DNA from: CATQHB01 sp965262595
Lineage (GTDB): Bacteria > Chloroflexota > Dehalococcoidia > Lucifugimonadales > UBA3495
DNA: 64,000 nt
Assembly: GCA_965262595.1 (NCBI GenBank)
Contig: OZ253548.1
Location: forward strand, 1-64,000
Direction: 5' to 3'
In this document: positions 44,096-53,076 of the stretch, piece after piece
Numbering within the stretch: the stretch's first letter is position 1
Layout of the letters: every line of letters begins with the position of its first letter
Program-made: the position numbers and the translations under genes
The notes under the pieces: generated by a model
Told to the model about the DNA's origin: nothing
The model's database searches: none
Seen by the model: the letters and a program-made list of their open reading frames with translations, nothing else

Positions 44096-44869
44096 ATGGA
44101 CTTGCTGCCTCCTCAAAAGCTACAAAGCCCCAAATCGGGCAACCGGCCGGATGAGTGTGAAGACGACTGTTGGGTCGTTTACCCCTTACGTCTAGGTCAC
44201 AGCGGGAAGGATAAGGCCCGCATTGGCCTTGCCGACGGGGCCAGCGAGTCAGCCTTCGCCAGGGACTGGGCGAAAATCCTGACCAAAGACTTTGTTGACC
44301 GCCCTCTGAACCTTTCCGACCTTGCCCCGGACTCCCTGGACCAATGGCTGGTGCCATGTCAAGAAAAGTGGAACCGGGCCATACCCTGGGAGCGCATCCC
44401 CTGGCACGGGGAAGCCAAGACCCGAGCCGGGGCATTGGCAACCCTGCTGGGGCTGACATTCTCCCGAACGCCGGGCCATCCCCGCAGCATGAGTTGGAAT
44501 GCGTTTGCCGTGGGGGATAGTTGTCTCTTTCTGATTCGCCAGGACGAGTTGATATTGTCTTTCCCTATGGATGATACCACCCAATTCAATAACACTCCCG
44601 CCTTGCTTTGCAGCAACCCCGCCAATAATCGCCTGGTCTGGGAGTCGGTGCAGCAGAACGGAGGAACCTGCAAGGCTGGAGACATATTCATCCTGGCCTC
44701 CGACGCCCTGGCCTGCTGGCTGTTAGGGCAATGCGCCGCCGTGGGAAAGCCCTGGCAAACTCTCCTCGCGCTGAATGCAGCCGAATGGGATGATTGGGTT
44801 CAGGGGCAGCGTCAGGAACGTTTAATGCGAAACGACGATACTACCCTGATAATCGTCCAGGTCGGATAG
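44096..44869 (+). CDS. PP2C-family Ser/Thr phosphatase of the TerY triad
   Basis: A 257-residue PPM-type phosphatase. The metal-binding pieces are IGLADGASES, SWNAFAVGDSCLFLIR and IFILASDALACWLL, ending with RNDDTTLIIVQV. These are the usual PP2C motifs in shortened form. It should remove phosphates put on by the kinase encoded 22 bp downstream, with the vWA protein as a likely substrate or scaffold. No membrane segment. Confidence 0.88.
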   Translation: MDLLPPQKLQSPKSGNRPDECEDDCWVVYPLRLGHSGKDKARIGLADGASESAFARDWAKILTKDFVDRPLNLSDLAPDSLDQWLVPCQEKWNRAIPWERIPWHGEAKTRAGALATLLGLTFSRTPGHPRSMSWNAFAVGDSCLFLIRQDELILSFPMDDTTQFNNTPALLCSNPANNRLVWESVQQNGGTCKAGDIFILASDALACWLLGQCAAVGKPWQTLLALNAAEWDDWVQGQRQERLMRNDDTTLIIVQVG

Positions 44870-44891
44870 GCTAAAGAGGTAGGGAAAATCT

Positions 44892-46253
44892 ATGCCCTGG
44901 CCGACAACTACGGAGTTCAGCGACGCCATACAAAACCCCCAGGTTTGTTTCACCGGAAACCGGGAACTAGCCGAAGGACAGATAGCCCTGTACCCTAGCG
45001 GTGGACGCGCCAATATGCCGGTGGTTTACACTGGCCAGTTCGCTTGCGTCTATAAAGTTACCGCCGGGAGCCGAGACGTTGCTGTCCGGTGTTTTACCCG
45101 GGAGGTAAAAGACCAGCAAGCCCGTTACGGCCATTTAGATAACTTTCTGACCGCCGTCCTGCCCGAATCCTTTGTCGGATTCCAATACCTGGAGGAGGGA
45201 ATCCGAGTCAAAGGCCAGTGGTATCCCATCGTCAAAATGGAATGGGCGGAAGGGGAGCCGCTGAATCGATTTGTCGAACATAATCTCGGGAATCCGGGGA
45301 ATCTTGTACAGCTTGCCGCCCGCTGGCGCGGGGTCATAGGCAGCTTGCGGGGCTTAGGCATTGCCCACAATGACTTGCAACACGGCAACGTCATGGTTCA
45401 AGACGGCCGCCTCCGCCTGGTGGATTATGACGGGATATTTTTGCCCAGCTTTCACGGAGAAGACAGCCCGGAATTCGGTCACAAGAACTACCAGCATCCC
45501 CAAAGGACGCCGAAACACTACGACGCGCAGATAGACAACTTCCCCGCCCTGGTAGTCTATCTCAGCCTGTTGGCGTTGAGCGCCGACCCCGAATTGTGGG
45601 GCCCGTTCAATAACGATGACAACCTGCTGCTTACCCAACGGGATTACGCCAACCCGGAAGATTCCGAGTGTTTACGGACGTTGAAGCAAAGCCCGGATGC
45701 CCGGGTTAGAAACTTGGCCGCCCAACTGGAGCGGTACTGTGCCCTGCCCGTGAAGCAGGTGCCGGACCTGGAAAATATGCTGCGCGGAGACACGACGCCC
45801 AGGCCCAGCCAGGTTGCGTCAACCGCGCCAACCACCCCGGCAAATCCCAGTGGATTCCGGGGACTGCTTCAGAACCGGGAGGGGCCGCCCAGGGTCCAGC
45901 CAGTTCTGCCGCCCAACATCCTGGTAAAGTGTCCCCAATGTGGCCGGAATAACGATGTGGGGCTTATCTACTGTGTCAATGATAACTGCACGGAAGCTCT
46001 GCTGACGACTACCCGAACCTGCTCTTGTCGCTCCCAGATCCCTTCCAACGCTCGCTTCTGCCCCCGGTGCGGGCGTCAACAGAACCAACCGGCTGCCGGA
46101 CGGAAGCCGGCGCCACCTCCGGCCTCAGCTGCGCCTTCCGGGAGACCAATTCCCGAGGAGTCTGCTGGCCCCGGGAAGCCCTGCCCCAACTGCCGCGCTC
46201 GATTGTCGGCCAACGCCATATATTGTACCCGGTGTGGCACGGTGTTAATCTGA
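44892..46253 (+). CDS. Protein kinase-like protein with C-terminal zinc ribbons, TerY triad
   Basis: A 453-residue protein. Residues about 35-290 are a divergent protein kinase: the beta-3 strand reads DVAVRCFTRE (Arg where VAIK has Lys), the catalytic loop is HNDLQHGNVMV, and the metal motif is VDYDG in place of DFG. Residues 290-340 are a Pro/Ala linker. The C-terminus carries three zinc-ribbon pairs: CPQCGRNND with a CVNDNC partner, CSCRSQ with CPRCG, and CPNCRA with CTRCG. AGGTAGGG precedes the ATG. It should phosphorylate partners in the triad; the Arg substitution occurs in related kinases and does not by itself mean inactivity. Confidence 0.88.
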   Translation: MPWPTTTEFSDAIQNPQVCFTGNRELAEGQIALYPSGGRANMPVVYTGQFACVYKVTAGSRDVAVRCFTREVKDQQARYGHLDNFLTAVLPESFVGFQYLEEGIRVKGQWYPIVKMEWAEGEPLNRFVEHNLGNPGNLVQLAARWRGVIGSLRGLGIAHNDLQHGNVMVQDGRLRLVDYDGIFLPSFHGEDSPEFGHKNYQHPQRTPKHYDAQIDNFPALVVYLSLLALSADPELWGPFNNDDNLLLTQRDYANPEDSECLRTLKQSPDARVRNLAAQLERYCALPVKQVPDLENMLRGDTTPRPSQVASTAPTTPANPSGFRGLLQNREGPPRVQPVLPPNILVKCPQCGRNNDVGLIYCVNDNCTEALLTTTRTCSCRSQIPSNARFCPRCGRQQNQPAAGRKPAPPPASAAPSGRPIPEESAGPGKPCPNCRARLSANAIYCTRCGTVLI

Positions 46254-46269
46254 GGGGCCACATCGCGCT

Positions 46270-47202
46270 ATGAACTGCCCCGACTGCCAGAACGTCATAC
46301 CGGACTCGGTTATATTCTGCGCCTATTGCGGGGCGAGGATATTTCCTTCCCAGTTACCATCTTCTAATTTCCTGCGGCGCCGCCGGAGGGCTGTTATCGG
46401 TATCGGGGCTGGTGGCGGCCTGTTGGCCGTGGTCCTGATTGCTATTTTGATCATGAGTAGGTTAGGCCCCGGCCTATCGAATGGTCCGGAACCAGCGCCC
46501 ACGCCGAAGCCGACTCTTACTTCGACTGAGGAACTTTCTACGCCCACGCCTACGCCAATTCCAACCGCCACACTAGCACCTAAACCCACACCCACGCCGA
46601 CGCCTGAACTCACAGTCATGCCTACCCCTACGGCTACGCCGACGCCGGGTCTCCGTACACCCACACCCACGCCTGAACTCACTGCAACGCCCACGCCCCA
46701 ACCCACTGCAACACCCACACCCTGGCCGACACCCACCCCAACTCCCCGTCCCACAGCAATACCCACACCGCGGCCGACGCGGGTTCCGTGGGTGCTGCGG
46801 GAAGTAAAATATGCTGACCCGGAATACACCATATCAGTGCCAGGCATCTGGCAAGGTGGTCACGTAACGTTTTTTGCTAAAGAACATTCATCAACTCCCG
46901 CGCTGTGGGCGCAGTACAACACAATCATGGGAGCCCGCCGATATGATATTAGCAGCTTGAATGACATGGGCGTCAATTTAGTCGGCACATATTTCAAGGA
47001 GAGGTACTCTTCCGATGAGTTATGCGGGAAAAGGGGCTTCGTAGTCATACGGGAAACCGCCTTGGTGCCTGACCACCGATATGTTGGCATCGCCCTTCAC
47101 GTTGATGTCTGCGAAGCAGACCTGTATTTGGAAGCAGAGCCTGGAGTAAGCAACCAGGCAATCAGCCAACGCATCATCACAAGCCTGTCTCGGAGAAACT
47201 AG
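46270..47202 (+). CDS. Zinc ribbon - transmembrane - Thr/Pro stalk protein
   Basis: A 310-residue protein directly after the kinase. Residues 1-22 are a zinc ribbon (MNCPDCQNVIPDSVIFCAYCG), matching those of the kinase. About 38-41 is a basic cluster (RRRRR), and about 41-63 is one transmembrane helix. Residues 75-175 are a Thr/Pro repeat (PTPTPTP...), a rigid outside stalk. Residues 180-310 are a compact domain with two Cys (ELCGKR, VDVCEA) that I do not recognise. The topology is cytoplasmic ribbon, outside domain, so it could sense or act at the surface for the triad. Confidence 0.82.
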   Translation: MNCPDCQNVIPDSVIFCAYCGARIFPSQLPSSNFLRRRRRAVIGIGAGGGLLAVVLIAILIMSRLGPGLSNGPEPAPTPKPTLTSTEELSTPTPTPIPTATLAPKPTPTPTPELTVMPTPTATPTPGLRTPTPTPELTATPTPQPTATPTPWPTPTPTPRPTAIPTPRPTRVPWVLREVKYADPEYTISVPGIWQGGHVTFFAKEHSSTPALWAQYNTIMGARRYDISSLNDMGVNLVGTYFKERYSSDELCGKRGFVVIRETALVPDHRYVGIALHVDVCEADLYLEAEPGVSNQAISQRIITSLSRRN

Positions 47203-47408
47203 CCACCACCACGGCAGTGGCCGGATTTTCTACGAGTTGCTAGAATCTGCATCAGAAGGTGGTAAGGGGCAATTAGTTATGCCTAGCTCAAGATTTGGGG
47301 CCGTAGCAGAAGTTGGACGGACCCACTACTCTTGCGGGCAATACCGGACCAGAATAAGACCGGACAGGGGTAGGCCCGGCGGGTTTTATACCCCCCTGGA
47401 GAATCAGG

Positions 47409-47645
47409 TTGAAAAGACCGGGAAGGACAATTTTCGCCGGGCTGTTTATTGGGCTGGGCTTCCTGGCCCTAGTCCTTCTGTTAGAAACAATAATGGATAC
47501 CGTTTTCATTGCCTGGGAAATCTTTACAAGCGGCATTCTCCTGGCAGCGGCAGCTTTAGTGGCCTTTAACCTTGGCTGTAAGTCTGAAAGCGCTTTATGT
47601 AAGTTAACTGATGTTACGCACAAGTTGAGGAAAATGATAGATTAG
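47409..47645 (+). CDS. Small two-helix membrane protein, 3' end replaced by IS sequence
   Basis: A TTG-started 78-residue protein (TGGAG upstream) with two hydrophobic helices (IFAGLFIGLGFLALVLLLE and AAAALVAFNLGCK). The last 13 codons, from the LTDVTHK position, lie inside the left end of the insertion element, so the native C-terminus is lost. It is probably the last gene of the TerY cluster. Between it and the stalk gene (47203-47408) I see nothing. Confidence 0.6.
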   Translation: MKRPGRTIFAGLFIGLGFLALVLLLETIMDTVFIAWEIFTSGILLAAAALVAFNLGCKSESALCKLTDVTHKLRKMID

Positions 47646-48715
47646 GGTCATGGATAAAGAGATGTTGGAACTGTACACCGATTATCTGTTGAGTTCCTTT
47701 GGCGCGACTACAGCCACCGGGTTGTCCGCCACGCTGGAAGGGGCGGTCAGCCATGACCAGGTAACGCGCTTTCTATCGAAGGCAGACTATGACTCCAAAA
47801 CCCTGTGGCAACAGGTCAAGCCAATGGTGCGGGCCATGGAACAGCCGGATGGGGTGCTGATCTTTGATGACACCATCGAGGAAAAGCCCCATACGGACGA
47901 GAACGAACTGATTAGCTGGCATTTCGACCATAGCCGGAACCGTTCGGTCAAGGGAATCAACATCCTCAACTGCGTGTACCACGCCGGGGGCGCAGCGGTT
48001 CCCGTGGCCTACGAACTGACCCGAAAACCGCTGGTGTACCGCGATGCGAAGACCGGCCGGCTCAAGCGCAAGAGTGCAGTCACCAAGAACGAACTCATGC
48101 GCCGGATGCTGCGCGTCTGCCAGCGCAATCAATTGCAATACCGCTACGTGCTGGCGGACAGTTGGTTTTCCGCCAAGGAGAACCTGGACTGTATCCGCCA
48201 AGAACTGGACCGGCATTTCATTGTTGCACTCAAGTCGAACCGGACGGTTGGCTTGAGCGATGCAGAGAAACTTCAGGGCCATTTCTCCCGTATAGATTCG
48301 CTGGACTTGCCGGAACACCAAGCGGTGCAGTGCTGGCTGAGGGGGCTGGATTTTCCGGTCCGGCTCGTTCGCCAAGTCTTTACAAACAAGGACGGCAGCA
48401 CCGGGACATTGTATCTGGCTTCAAGCGATCTGGACTGCGCTGGCCCAACCGTCTGCGCGATCTACCAGAAACGGTGGAAAGTGGAGACCTTTCATAAGAC
48501 GCTCAAATCCAATGCCGCCCTGGCCAAGTCGCCGACCAAGACGGAACGCACTCAGAGCAACCACTGTTTCATGTCCATTTATGCGGCTTTTCGCTTGGAA
48601 GGACTCCGGCTGAAGCATGGAATGAACCACTTTGCCTTGAGAGCCAGGCTCTATCTCAAGGCCATTCGCCACGCTTTCGATGAACTCCAACTCCTTAAGG
48701 CTGCGTAACATCAGT
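47607..48715 (+). mobile_element. IS4/IS701-like insertion sequence, about 1.1 kb
   Basis: Perfect 14-bp terminal inverted repeats (ACTGATGTTACGCA at 47607-47620 and its complement at 48702-48715) flank one complete transposase gene. No target duplication is visible, so either the insertion is old, the ends are slightly longer, or a rearrangement followed. Confidence 0.9.
47650..48708 (+). CDS. DDE transposase, IS4/IS701-like
   Basis: A 352-residue transposase. The catalytic triad is D73 or D74 in VLIFDDTIEEK, D170 in VLADSWFSAKENL and E279. The last lies in the Y-(2)-R-(3)-E-(6)-K signature YQKRWKVETFHKTLK, typical of the IS4 superfamily. The C-terminal FMSIYAAFRLEGLRLKHG region matches IS701-like members. 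It is intact, with no frameshift, so the element may still be mobile. Confidence 0.93.
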   Translation: MDKEMLELYTDYLLSSFGATTATGLSATLEGAVSHDQVTRFLSKADYDSKTLWQQVKPMVRAMEQPDGVLIFDDTIEEKPHTDENELISWHFDHSRNRSVKGINILNCVYHAGGAAVPVAYELTRKPLVYRDAKTGRLKRKSAVTKNELMRRMLRVCQRNQLQYRYVLADSWFSAKENLDCIRQELDRHFIVALKSNRTVGLSDAEKLQGHFSRIDSLDLPEHQAVQCWLRGLDFPVRLVRQVFTNKDGSTGTLYLASSDLDCAGPTVCAIYQKRWKVETFHKTLKSNAALAKSPTKTERTQSNHCFMSIYAAFRLEGLRLKHGMNHFALRARLYLKAIRHAFDELQLLKAA

Positions 48716-50105
48716 GACTAAAGAGGAACCACCCTGTCAGTACCCTGGCCGCGGCTTAATCCGGGTTATAGCGGCGGCAATATTGGCAACGGCGATAGTT
48801 CTGGCCGCGGTAGCTTGCGGTAACGCCCCGTCCGTGCAATTCAGACCGTCTTTGCCCGGTGGTTCCGGAGCAAGCACGGTTTTGCCCGCTGCGGATTCCG
48901 GCGGAACTGCCGTCGCTACTGCCGTCGCTACGCCGTTGCTGACTCCGGATCCAAGGCCCCCCGAAGGCTCTGTCCTGGTGCCCCGACTAAGGATCGCTCC
49001 CGTTCCCGGGAATCTGCCCGACTACGTTCGGCAAGACTGGAAGCACTGGGTAGATGCAGACCGAGATTGCCAGAATACCCGAGCCGAGCTTTTGATTGAC
49101 GAATCCTTGATTCCGGTTTCATTCGCTGCCGCACCGTCCGGTAGCCGGGAATGCAGGGTCGCCGGCGGTCAATGGCTTGACCCCTTTACCGGAGATACCT
49201 TTACCGACGCCGGGAGCCTGGACGTTGACCATCTGGTTCCCCTGGCCAATGCCCACCGCTCCGGCGGCTGGACGTGGAACGCCGACCGGAAAGAGCGGTT
49301 CGCCAACAGCCTTAGCGATGCCAATCACCTGGCAGCGGTGTCCGCGTCGGCCAACCGGGCGAAGGGCGATAAGGGGCCGGAAGGCTGGCAGCCCCCCGAC
49401 CGGAGCTACCACTGCCAGTACGCCCAGGACTGGATTAGGGCAAAAGACGAATGGGAACTAACGGCTACCGCCGCGGAGTGGGCGGCTCTGGAAGGTATGC
49501 TGGCAGGGTGTCCCTTTTCGGTAGTTTTTTCCGACGGCAGCGCGCCGCCCAACGTTTCGGTTGGCGCTCAACCGCCGCTGACCGGTTCGCCGTTAGCAAA
49601 TCAATCCGGCTCCGGATATCTGATTATTACTGAAATTATGCCTAATCCCACGGCGGTGATGGACTCCGAAGGTGAGTGGTTCGAGGTCTATAATCCGGCT
49701 TTGGATCGGGAAGTTGACCTGAATGGCTGGACGATAAGGGATCGGGGCGACGACCGCCATGTGATTGAAAACGGGGAGCCGTTATCGGTATTGCCCGGCG
49801 GTTACCTGGTTCTGGGTCGAAACACCGACCCGGACCGCAATGGAGGCGTAACTATTGGTTATGGTTACACCGGCTTCAACCTGGCCAACTCGGCGGACGA
49901 GATCGAGTTGCTTGACCGGTCTGGATCCCTGGTGGATGCGGTTGCATATGGCCCCGACCGGGTATTCGCAGGTTCTTCCGCAGCGTTGAGTTCCGACGCT
50001 CTGGATCCGGCGGCTAACGAGCTGTCGGCCAACTGGTGCGCCGCCAGTTCAACGCTGCCCGGTGGAGACAAGGGCAGCCCCGGAAGGGAGAACGATCCCT
50101 GTTGA
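48714..50105 (+). CDS. Lipoprotein with HNH nuclease (DUF1524/GmrSD-like) and lamin-tail domains
   Basis: A 463-residue exported protein. Residues 18-38 are a signal with lipobox AAVAC, so the mature protein would be anchored at Cys. Residues about 100-270 form an HNH domain (LDVDHLVPLANAHRSGGWTW, then NSLSDANHLAAVSASANRAKG). Residues about 300-440 form a lamin-tail domain (YLIITEIMPNPTAV, GWTIRDRGDDRHV). Together they suggest a surface or extracellular nuclease. The GTG chosen as start is within the last base pair of the IS end, and no good ribosome site precedes it, so the IS has probably displaced the native promoter. Confidence 0.82.
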   Translation: MTKEEPPCQYPGRGLIRVIAAAILATAIVLAAVACGNAPSVQFRPSLPGGSGASTVLPAADSGGTAVATAVATPLLTPDPRPPEGSVLVPRLRIAPVPGNLPDYVRQDWKHWVDADRDCQNTRAELLIDESLIPVSFAAAPSGSRECRVAGGQWLDPFTGDTFTDAGSLDVDHLVPLANAHRSGGWTWNADRKERFANSLSDANHLAAVSASANRAKGDKGPEGWQPPDRSYHCQYAQDWIRAKDEWELTATAAEWAALEGMLAGCPFSVVFSDGSAPPNVSVGAQPPLTGSPLANQSGSGYLIITEIMPNPTAVMDSEGEWFEVYNPALDREVDLNGWTIRDRGDDRHVIENGEPLSVLPGGYLVLGRNTDPDRNGGVTIGYGYTGFNLANSADEIELLDRSGSLVDAVAYGPDRVFAGSSAALSSDALDPAANELSANWCAASSTLPGGDKGSPGRENDPC

Positions 50106-50400
50106 AGGGACGGCTAGTTACTCTAAACCAGAACCCTGGGTCAGACGTCCGGCGAAGATTGAGGATAGTGACGCCGCTTCAATATTGCGTTATTAAAGAG
50201 TTAATGAAAGTTCAACATCGGGTTAAGACTCGGTTTATGCCGGTGGCTTAATTGCCGGCGCATTGAATCTGCCGGGGCGGGGAAGAGTATAGGGTTGTCC
50301 TTAGCTGCCACGCGGCGCAAAATTATGGACATTGAGTTCGGAAGGTGGAGGCCTGCCGGTGTTGCCCATTTCGGTTGAATGTTATGCCGCCGAGTTGGGA

Positions 50401-50452
50401 TTTAACTGATGCTTAACCTGACGTTAAAGGAGGGTTAACCATAATCTAATTG
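50401..50452 (+). promoter_or_regulatory. Pho-box-like array of 11-bp direct repeats upstream of pstS
   Basis: The core (T/C)TAA recurs at 50402, 50413, 50424, 50435 and 50446, exactly 11 bp apart; units are for example CTTAACCTGAC and GTTAACCATAA. Direct repeats one helical turn apart are how PhoB/PhoP-type regulators bind. A TATAGG about 20 bp downstream could be the -10. The rest of the 520-bp gap (50106-50657) has no gene. Confidence 0.75.
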
Positions 50453-50657
50453 CTTCTTGATACCCGTCGTATAGGCTTGTTTACGGATAGGCGGTGCGGT
50501 GGAAACTGTCAGCCCGGGGACTGGGGGATAGGTTCAAACCGACTGGGACCTCACTTCTGAGCGTTGCGGGATTTGAGCAGTTAACAGTTGGATTTCAGCG
50601 CCCGGGCTTTGATATAAGCCGGTATTCATGATGCCTCAAATAGTTTCAGGAGGAAAA

Positions 50658-51725
50658 ATGCTTTCAAGAATGTCCCGGTATCTCAAACCAAAGATTTGGA
50701 TTGCCCCTTCCGTTTTAGGGGCAATCATCCTCTCTCTGACTCTGACAGGCTGTGGCGAGGCGGCTCCGGTGGTTCAATCGGGCGCCTCCTCGGCGGGAAC
50801 CATGGATCTGGCCGGCGACATAAACGTGGATGGGTCGAGCACGATATTTCCGATAACGGAAGCGGTGGCTGAGGAGTTTGGGAACCTGACCAACAAGCAG
50901 GTGCGGGTGACGGTAGGGGTTTCGGGCACCGGCGGAGGGTTCAAGAAATTCTGCAACGGCGAGACCCAAGTTTCAGACGCCTCGCGGCCGATCAAGGCGA
51001 GTGAAGTGAGCTTATGCCAGGAAGGCGGAGTGGAGTACATTGAGATACCGGTGGCGATAGACGGTTTGACGGTAATTGTGAACCAGGACAATGACTTCGC
51101 CCGGTGCATGACGATCGAAGAACTGGACAAAATGTGGGGACCGGAAGCCGAGGAGACGGTAACCAAGTGGAGCCAGGTGCGAGACGGATGGCCTGACGAG
51201 GAAATGGACATGTACGCCCCCGGGGTGGACTCTGGAACCTTTGACTACTTTACGGACACGGTAAGCGGAGAATCGGGAGCGTCCCGCGGGGACTTCACGG
51301 CCAGCGAAGACGACAACCTGATAATCCAGGGAGTATCCGGCGAGAAGAACGGCGTAGGGTACCTGGGGTATGCCTACTACGTAGAGAACGCGGGCAAGCT
51401 AAGGGCAGTGGAAATAGATGGCGGCGACGGATGCGTGGCGCCGACGGACGCGACAATCAACCAGGGGACGTACGCTCCCTTGTCTCGGCCGTTGTTCATC
51501 TACGTACGTAAGGATGCAGCCAACGAACCCCACATAGCGGAGTTTATCCGGTACTACCTGAGTGAGGAAGGCCAGAAGCTGGCGGCGGAGGTAGGTTACA
51601 TCCCCTTCCCGCAGACGGTGTATGACCTGGCGACGGCGAAGTTTGACAACGGGATTACCGGGACGGTTTTCGGTGGGGAGAACCCGATGAAAGGCCCAGT
51701 TGAAGAGGTCTTGGCAACTAATTAG
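50658..51725 (+). CDS. pstS: Phosphate ABC transporter substrate-binding lipoprotein PstS
   Basis: A 355-residue phosphate-binding protein. Start MLSRMSRYLK is fixed by AGGAGG five bases upstream. A signal with lipobox LTLTGCGEAA gives a lipid-anchored Cys at about 33. The phosphate site pieces are VDGSSTIFPITEAVAEEFG (in parts), VSGTGGGFKKFCNGETQVSDASRP and PGVDSGTFDYF. The permease and ATPase genes (pstC, pstA, pstB) do not follow; the next gene is on the other strand. Its codon choice (many ATA, GGG, ACG) differs from that of neighbouring genes and suggests transfer or different expression. Confidence 0.95.
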   Translation: MLSRMSRYLKPKIWIAPSVLGAIILSLTLTGCGEAAPVVQSGASSAGTMDLAGDINVDGSSTIFPITEAVAEEFGNLTNKQVRVTVGVSGTGGGFKKFCNGETQVSDASRPIKASEVSLCQEGGVEYIEIPVAIDGLTVIVNQDNDFARCMTIEELDKMWGPEAEETVTKWSQVRDGWPDEEMDMYAPGVDSGTFDYFTDTVSGESGASRGDFTASEDDNLIIQGVSGEKNGVGYLGYAYYVENAGKLRAVEIDGGDGCVAPTDATINQGTYAPLSRPLFIYVRKDAANEPHIAEFIRYYLSEEGQKLAAEVGYIPFPQTVYDLATAKFDNGITGTVFGGENPMKGPVEEVLATN

Positions 51726-51784
51726 GCAGCATAGGCAGCCGTATCCTGCGAAAGGACCTGGCTGCCAACCTTACCCGATTAAGG

Positions 51785-51817
51785 AACGGCGGCGGCTCGC
51801 ATCAAGCCGCCGCCGTT
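51785..51817 (+). terminator. Terminator downstream of pstS
   Basis: A 13-bp GC-rich stem (AACGGCGGCGGCT with its complement) and seven-base loop, 60 bp after the stop. Confidence 0.85.
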
Positions 51818-51893
51818 CGCTTGACTTAGGACTTAGGGATCGTGCCTGGTTTTGGGACGACAGCTTCTCCAGGCCTGGCCGGCACACAAACGA

Positions 51894-51916
51894 GGCCCCC
51901 GCATTATGCGGGGGCC
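51894..51916 (-). terminator. Terminator downstream of the NHL gene
   Basis: GGCCCCCGC / GCGGGGGCC with a five-base loop, 41 bp past the stop of the gene at 51957-52991. Confidence 0.75.
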
Positions 51917-51956
51917 CCATAGGTTGTCATCGGTTTCCGGATTGATCCAGGACGGT

Positions 51957-52991
51957 TTACAGGGGGCCGCCACGGAACACAGCCCGCTGCTTGCGAAAGA
52001 CCTGAAGGCGCTGCCGCGAGCACTCCACTACAAAGACCCGGCCCTCGTCATCGACTTCAACCGCTATGGGCCCATGGAACTGCTTCTCTCGCTCGCGCAG
52101 GTTCTGGGCCATGTCCCGACCCCGCACTATGGTTGGGTCCAGTTCTACCCGCTCCCGGCCCCATTTGGACAAGGTCGCCTCGCCGGTCAGCTTGGTTACG
52201 AAAGCGCCGTCAGCCTCGAACACCTGAAGGCGGTCATTCTTGAAGTCGGAGACGTAGATGATGCCGTCCTTGTCAACCGCCACACTGGTGGGTCGGTTGA
52301 ACTCCCCGTCTCCCTGGCCGAAGGTCCCGAATTTCATTAAGAACTTGCCGTCGGCATTGAACTTCTGGATGCGGTCGTTGCGCCAGTCGGCCACGTACAC
52401 ATCCCCGTATTGGTCGATCTCGATGCCCCAGGGATAGCTGAATTCGCCGTCGCCGCTGCCCTCGCTGCCAAACTTTGACAGGAACTTGCCGTCCTTGGTG
52501 AATATCTGCACCCGGTGGTTGGCGCTGTCCACCAAATAGAGGTTATCCTCCGCGTCAAAGGCCAAACCCGATGGACGGTTAAATTCCCCGTCGCCGTCGC
52601 CGACCTGTCCCCACTTGTCCACACACTGCCCGTCCTTGTCGAAGACGGTAATTCTCTGAAGCCACTCGTCAGCTACGTAAGTGTTGCCTTCGCCGTCCAG
52701 CGCCACCGCCGTCGGCCACATAAAAGTCCCGGCGGGTGCGGACTCATTCGCCTCTTCCGGGGGAATTTTCTGGCCGAACTCGCGGACGAATTCCTCATCC
52801 ACCGTAAAGACCGTTACTCGCTTGCAAGGGAAGAAGGCCGGAGTTTCTGAGCCGCGGCTCAGCACGGATAGTTGGTTTCCTTTGCCCTTGGCAATAGCCA
52901 CGGGGTAGAAGAAGCCGGAACCTCCCCGGTTCTCCTGCCGTCCAATAGTATGGCTGTATTGGAACGTGATCGGCGCAATCTCAGTAACCAT
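51957..52991 (-). CDS. NHL-repeat beta-propeller protein, cassette copy 1
   Basis: A 344-residue propeller. NHL blades are easy to see: PTAVALDGEGNTYVADEWLQR, PSGLAFDAEDNLYLVDSANHR, PWGIEIDQYGDVYVADWRND and PTSVAVDKDGIIYVSDFKND (each trimmed), with WGQVGDGDGEFNRP-type linkers. No signal peptide. It lies last in a minus-strand cassette after DUF1800 and DUF1501 proteins. Its paralogue at 59777-60826 has the same place in the second cassette. It is probably a protein-protein platform for the other two; no catalytic site is evident. Confidence 0.9.
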   Translation of the reverse strand: MVTEIAPITFQYSHTIGRQENRGGSGFFYPVAIAKGKGNQLSVLSRGSETPAFFPCKRVTVFTVDEEFVREFGQKIPPEEANESAPAGTFMWPTAVALDGEGNTYVADEWLQRITVFDKDGQCVDKWGQVGDGDGEFNRPSGLAFDAEDNLYLVDSANHRVQIFTKDGKFLSKFGSEGSGDGEFSYPWGIEIDQYGDVYVADWRNDRIQKFNADGKFLMKFGTFGQGDGEFNRPTSVAVDKDGIIYVSDFKNDRLQVFEADGAFVTKLTGEATLSKWGRERVELDPTIVRGRDMAQNLREREKQFHGPIAVEVDDEGRVFVVECSRQRLQVFRKQRAVFRGGPL

Positions 52992-53076
52992 ATTTCCTCA
53001 CTAAAGGCGTCGCTTCGCGGGCTGAACCAAAGGCCGGCAACGAATCCGTCGCCGGCCCTTGTCTAGCCCGCGTGCT

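Noticed and set aside
47600..48722. Target-site duplication around the IS
   Set aside because: The flanking four to six bases on the two sides (GTTA side and GACT side) do not match, so none can be claimed.
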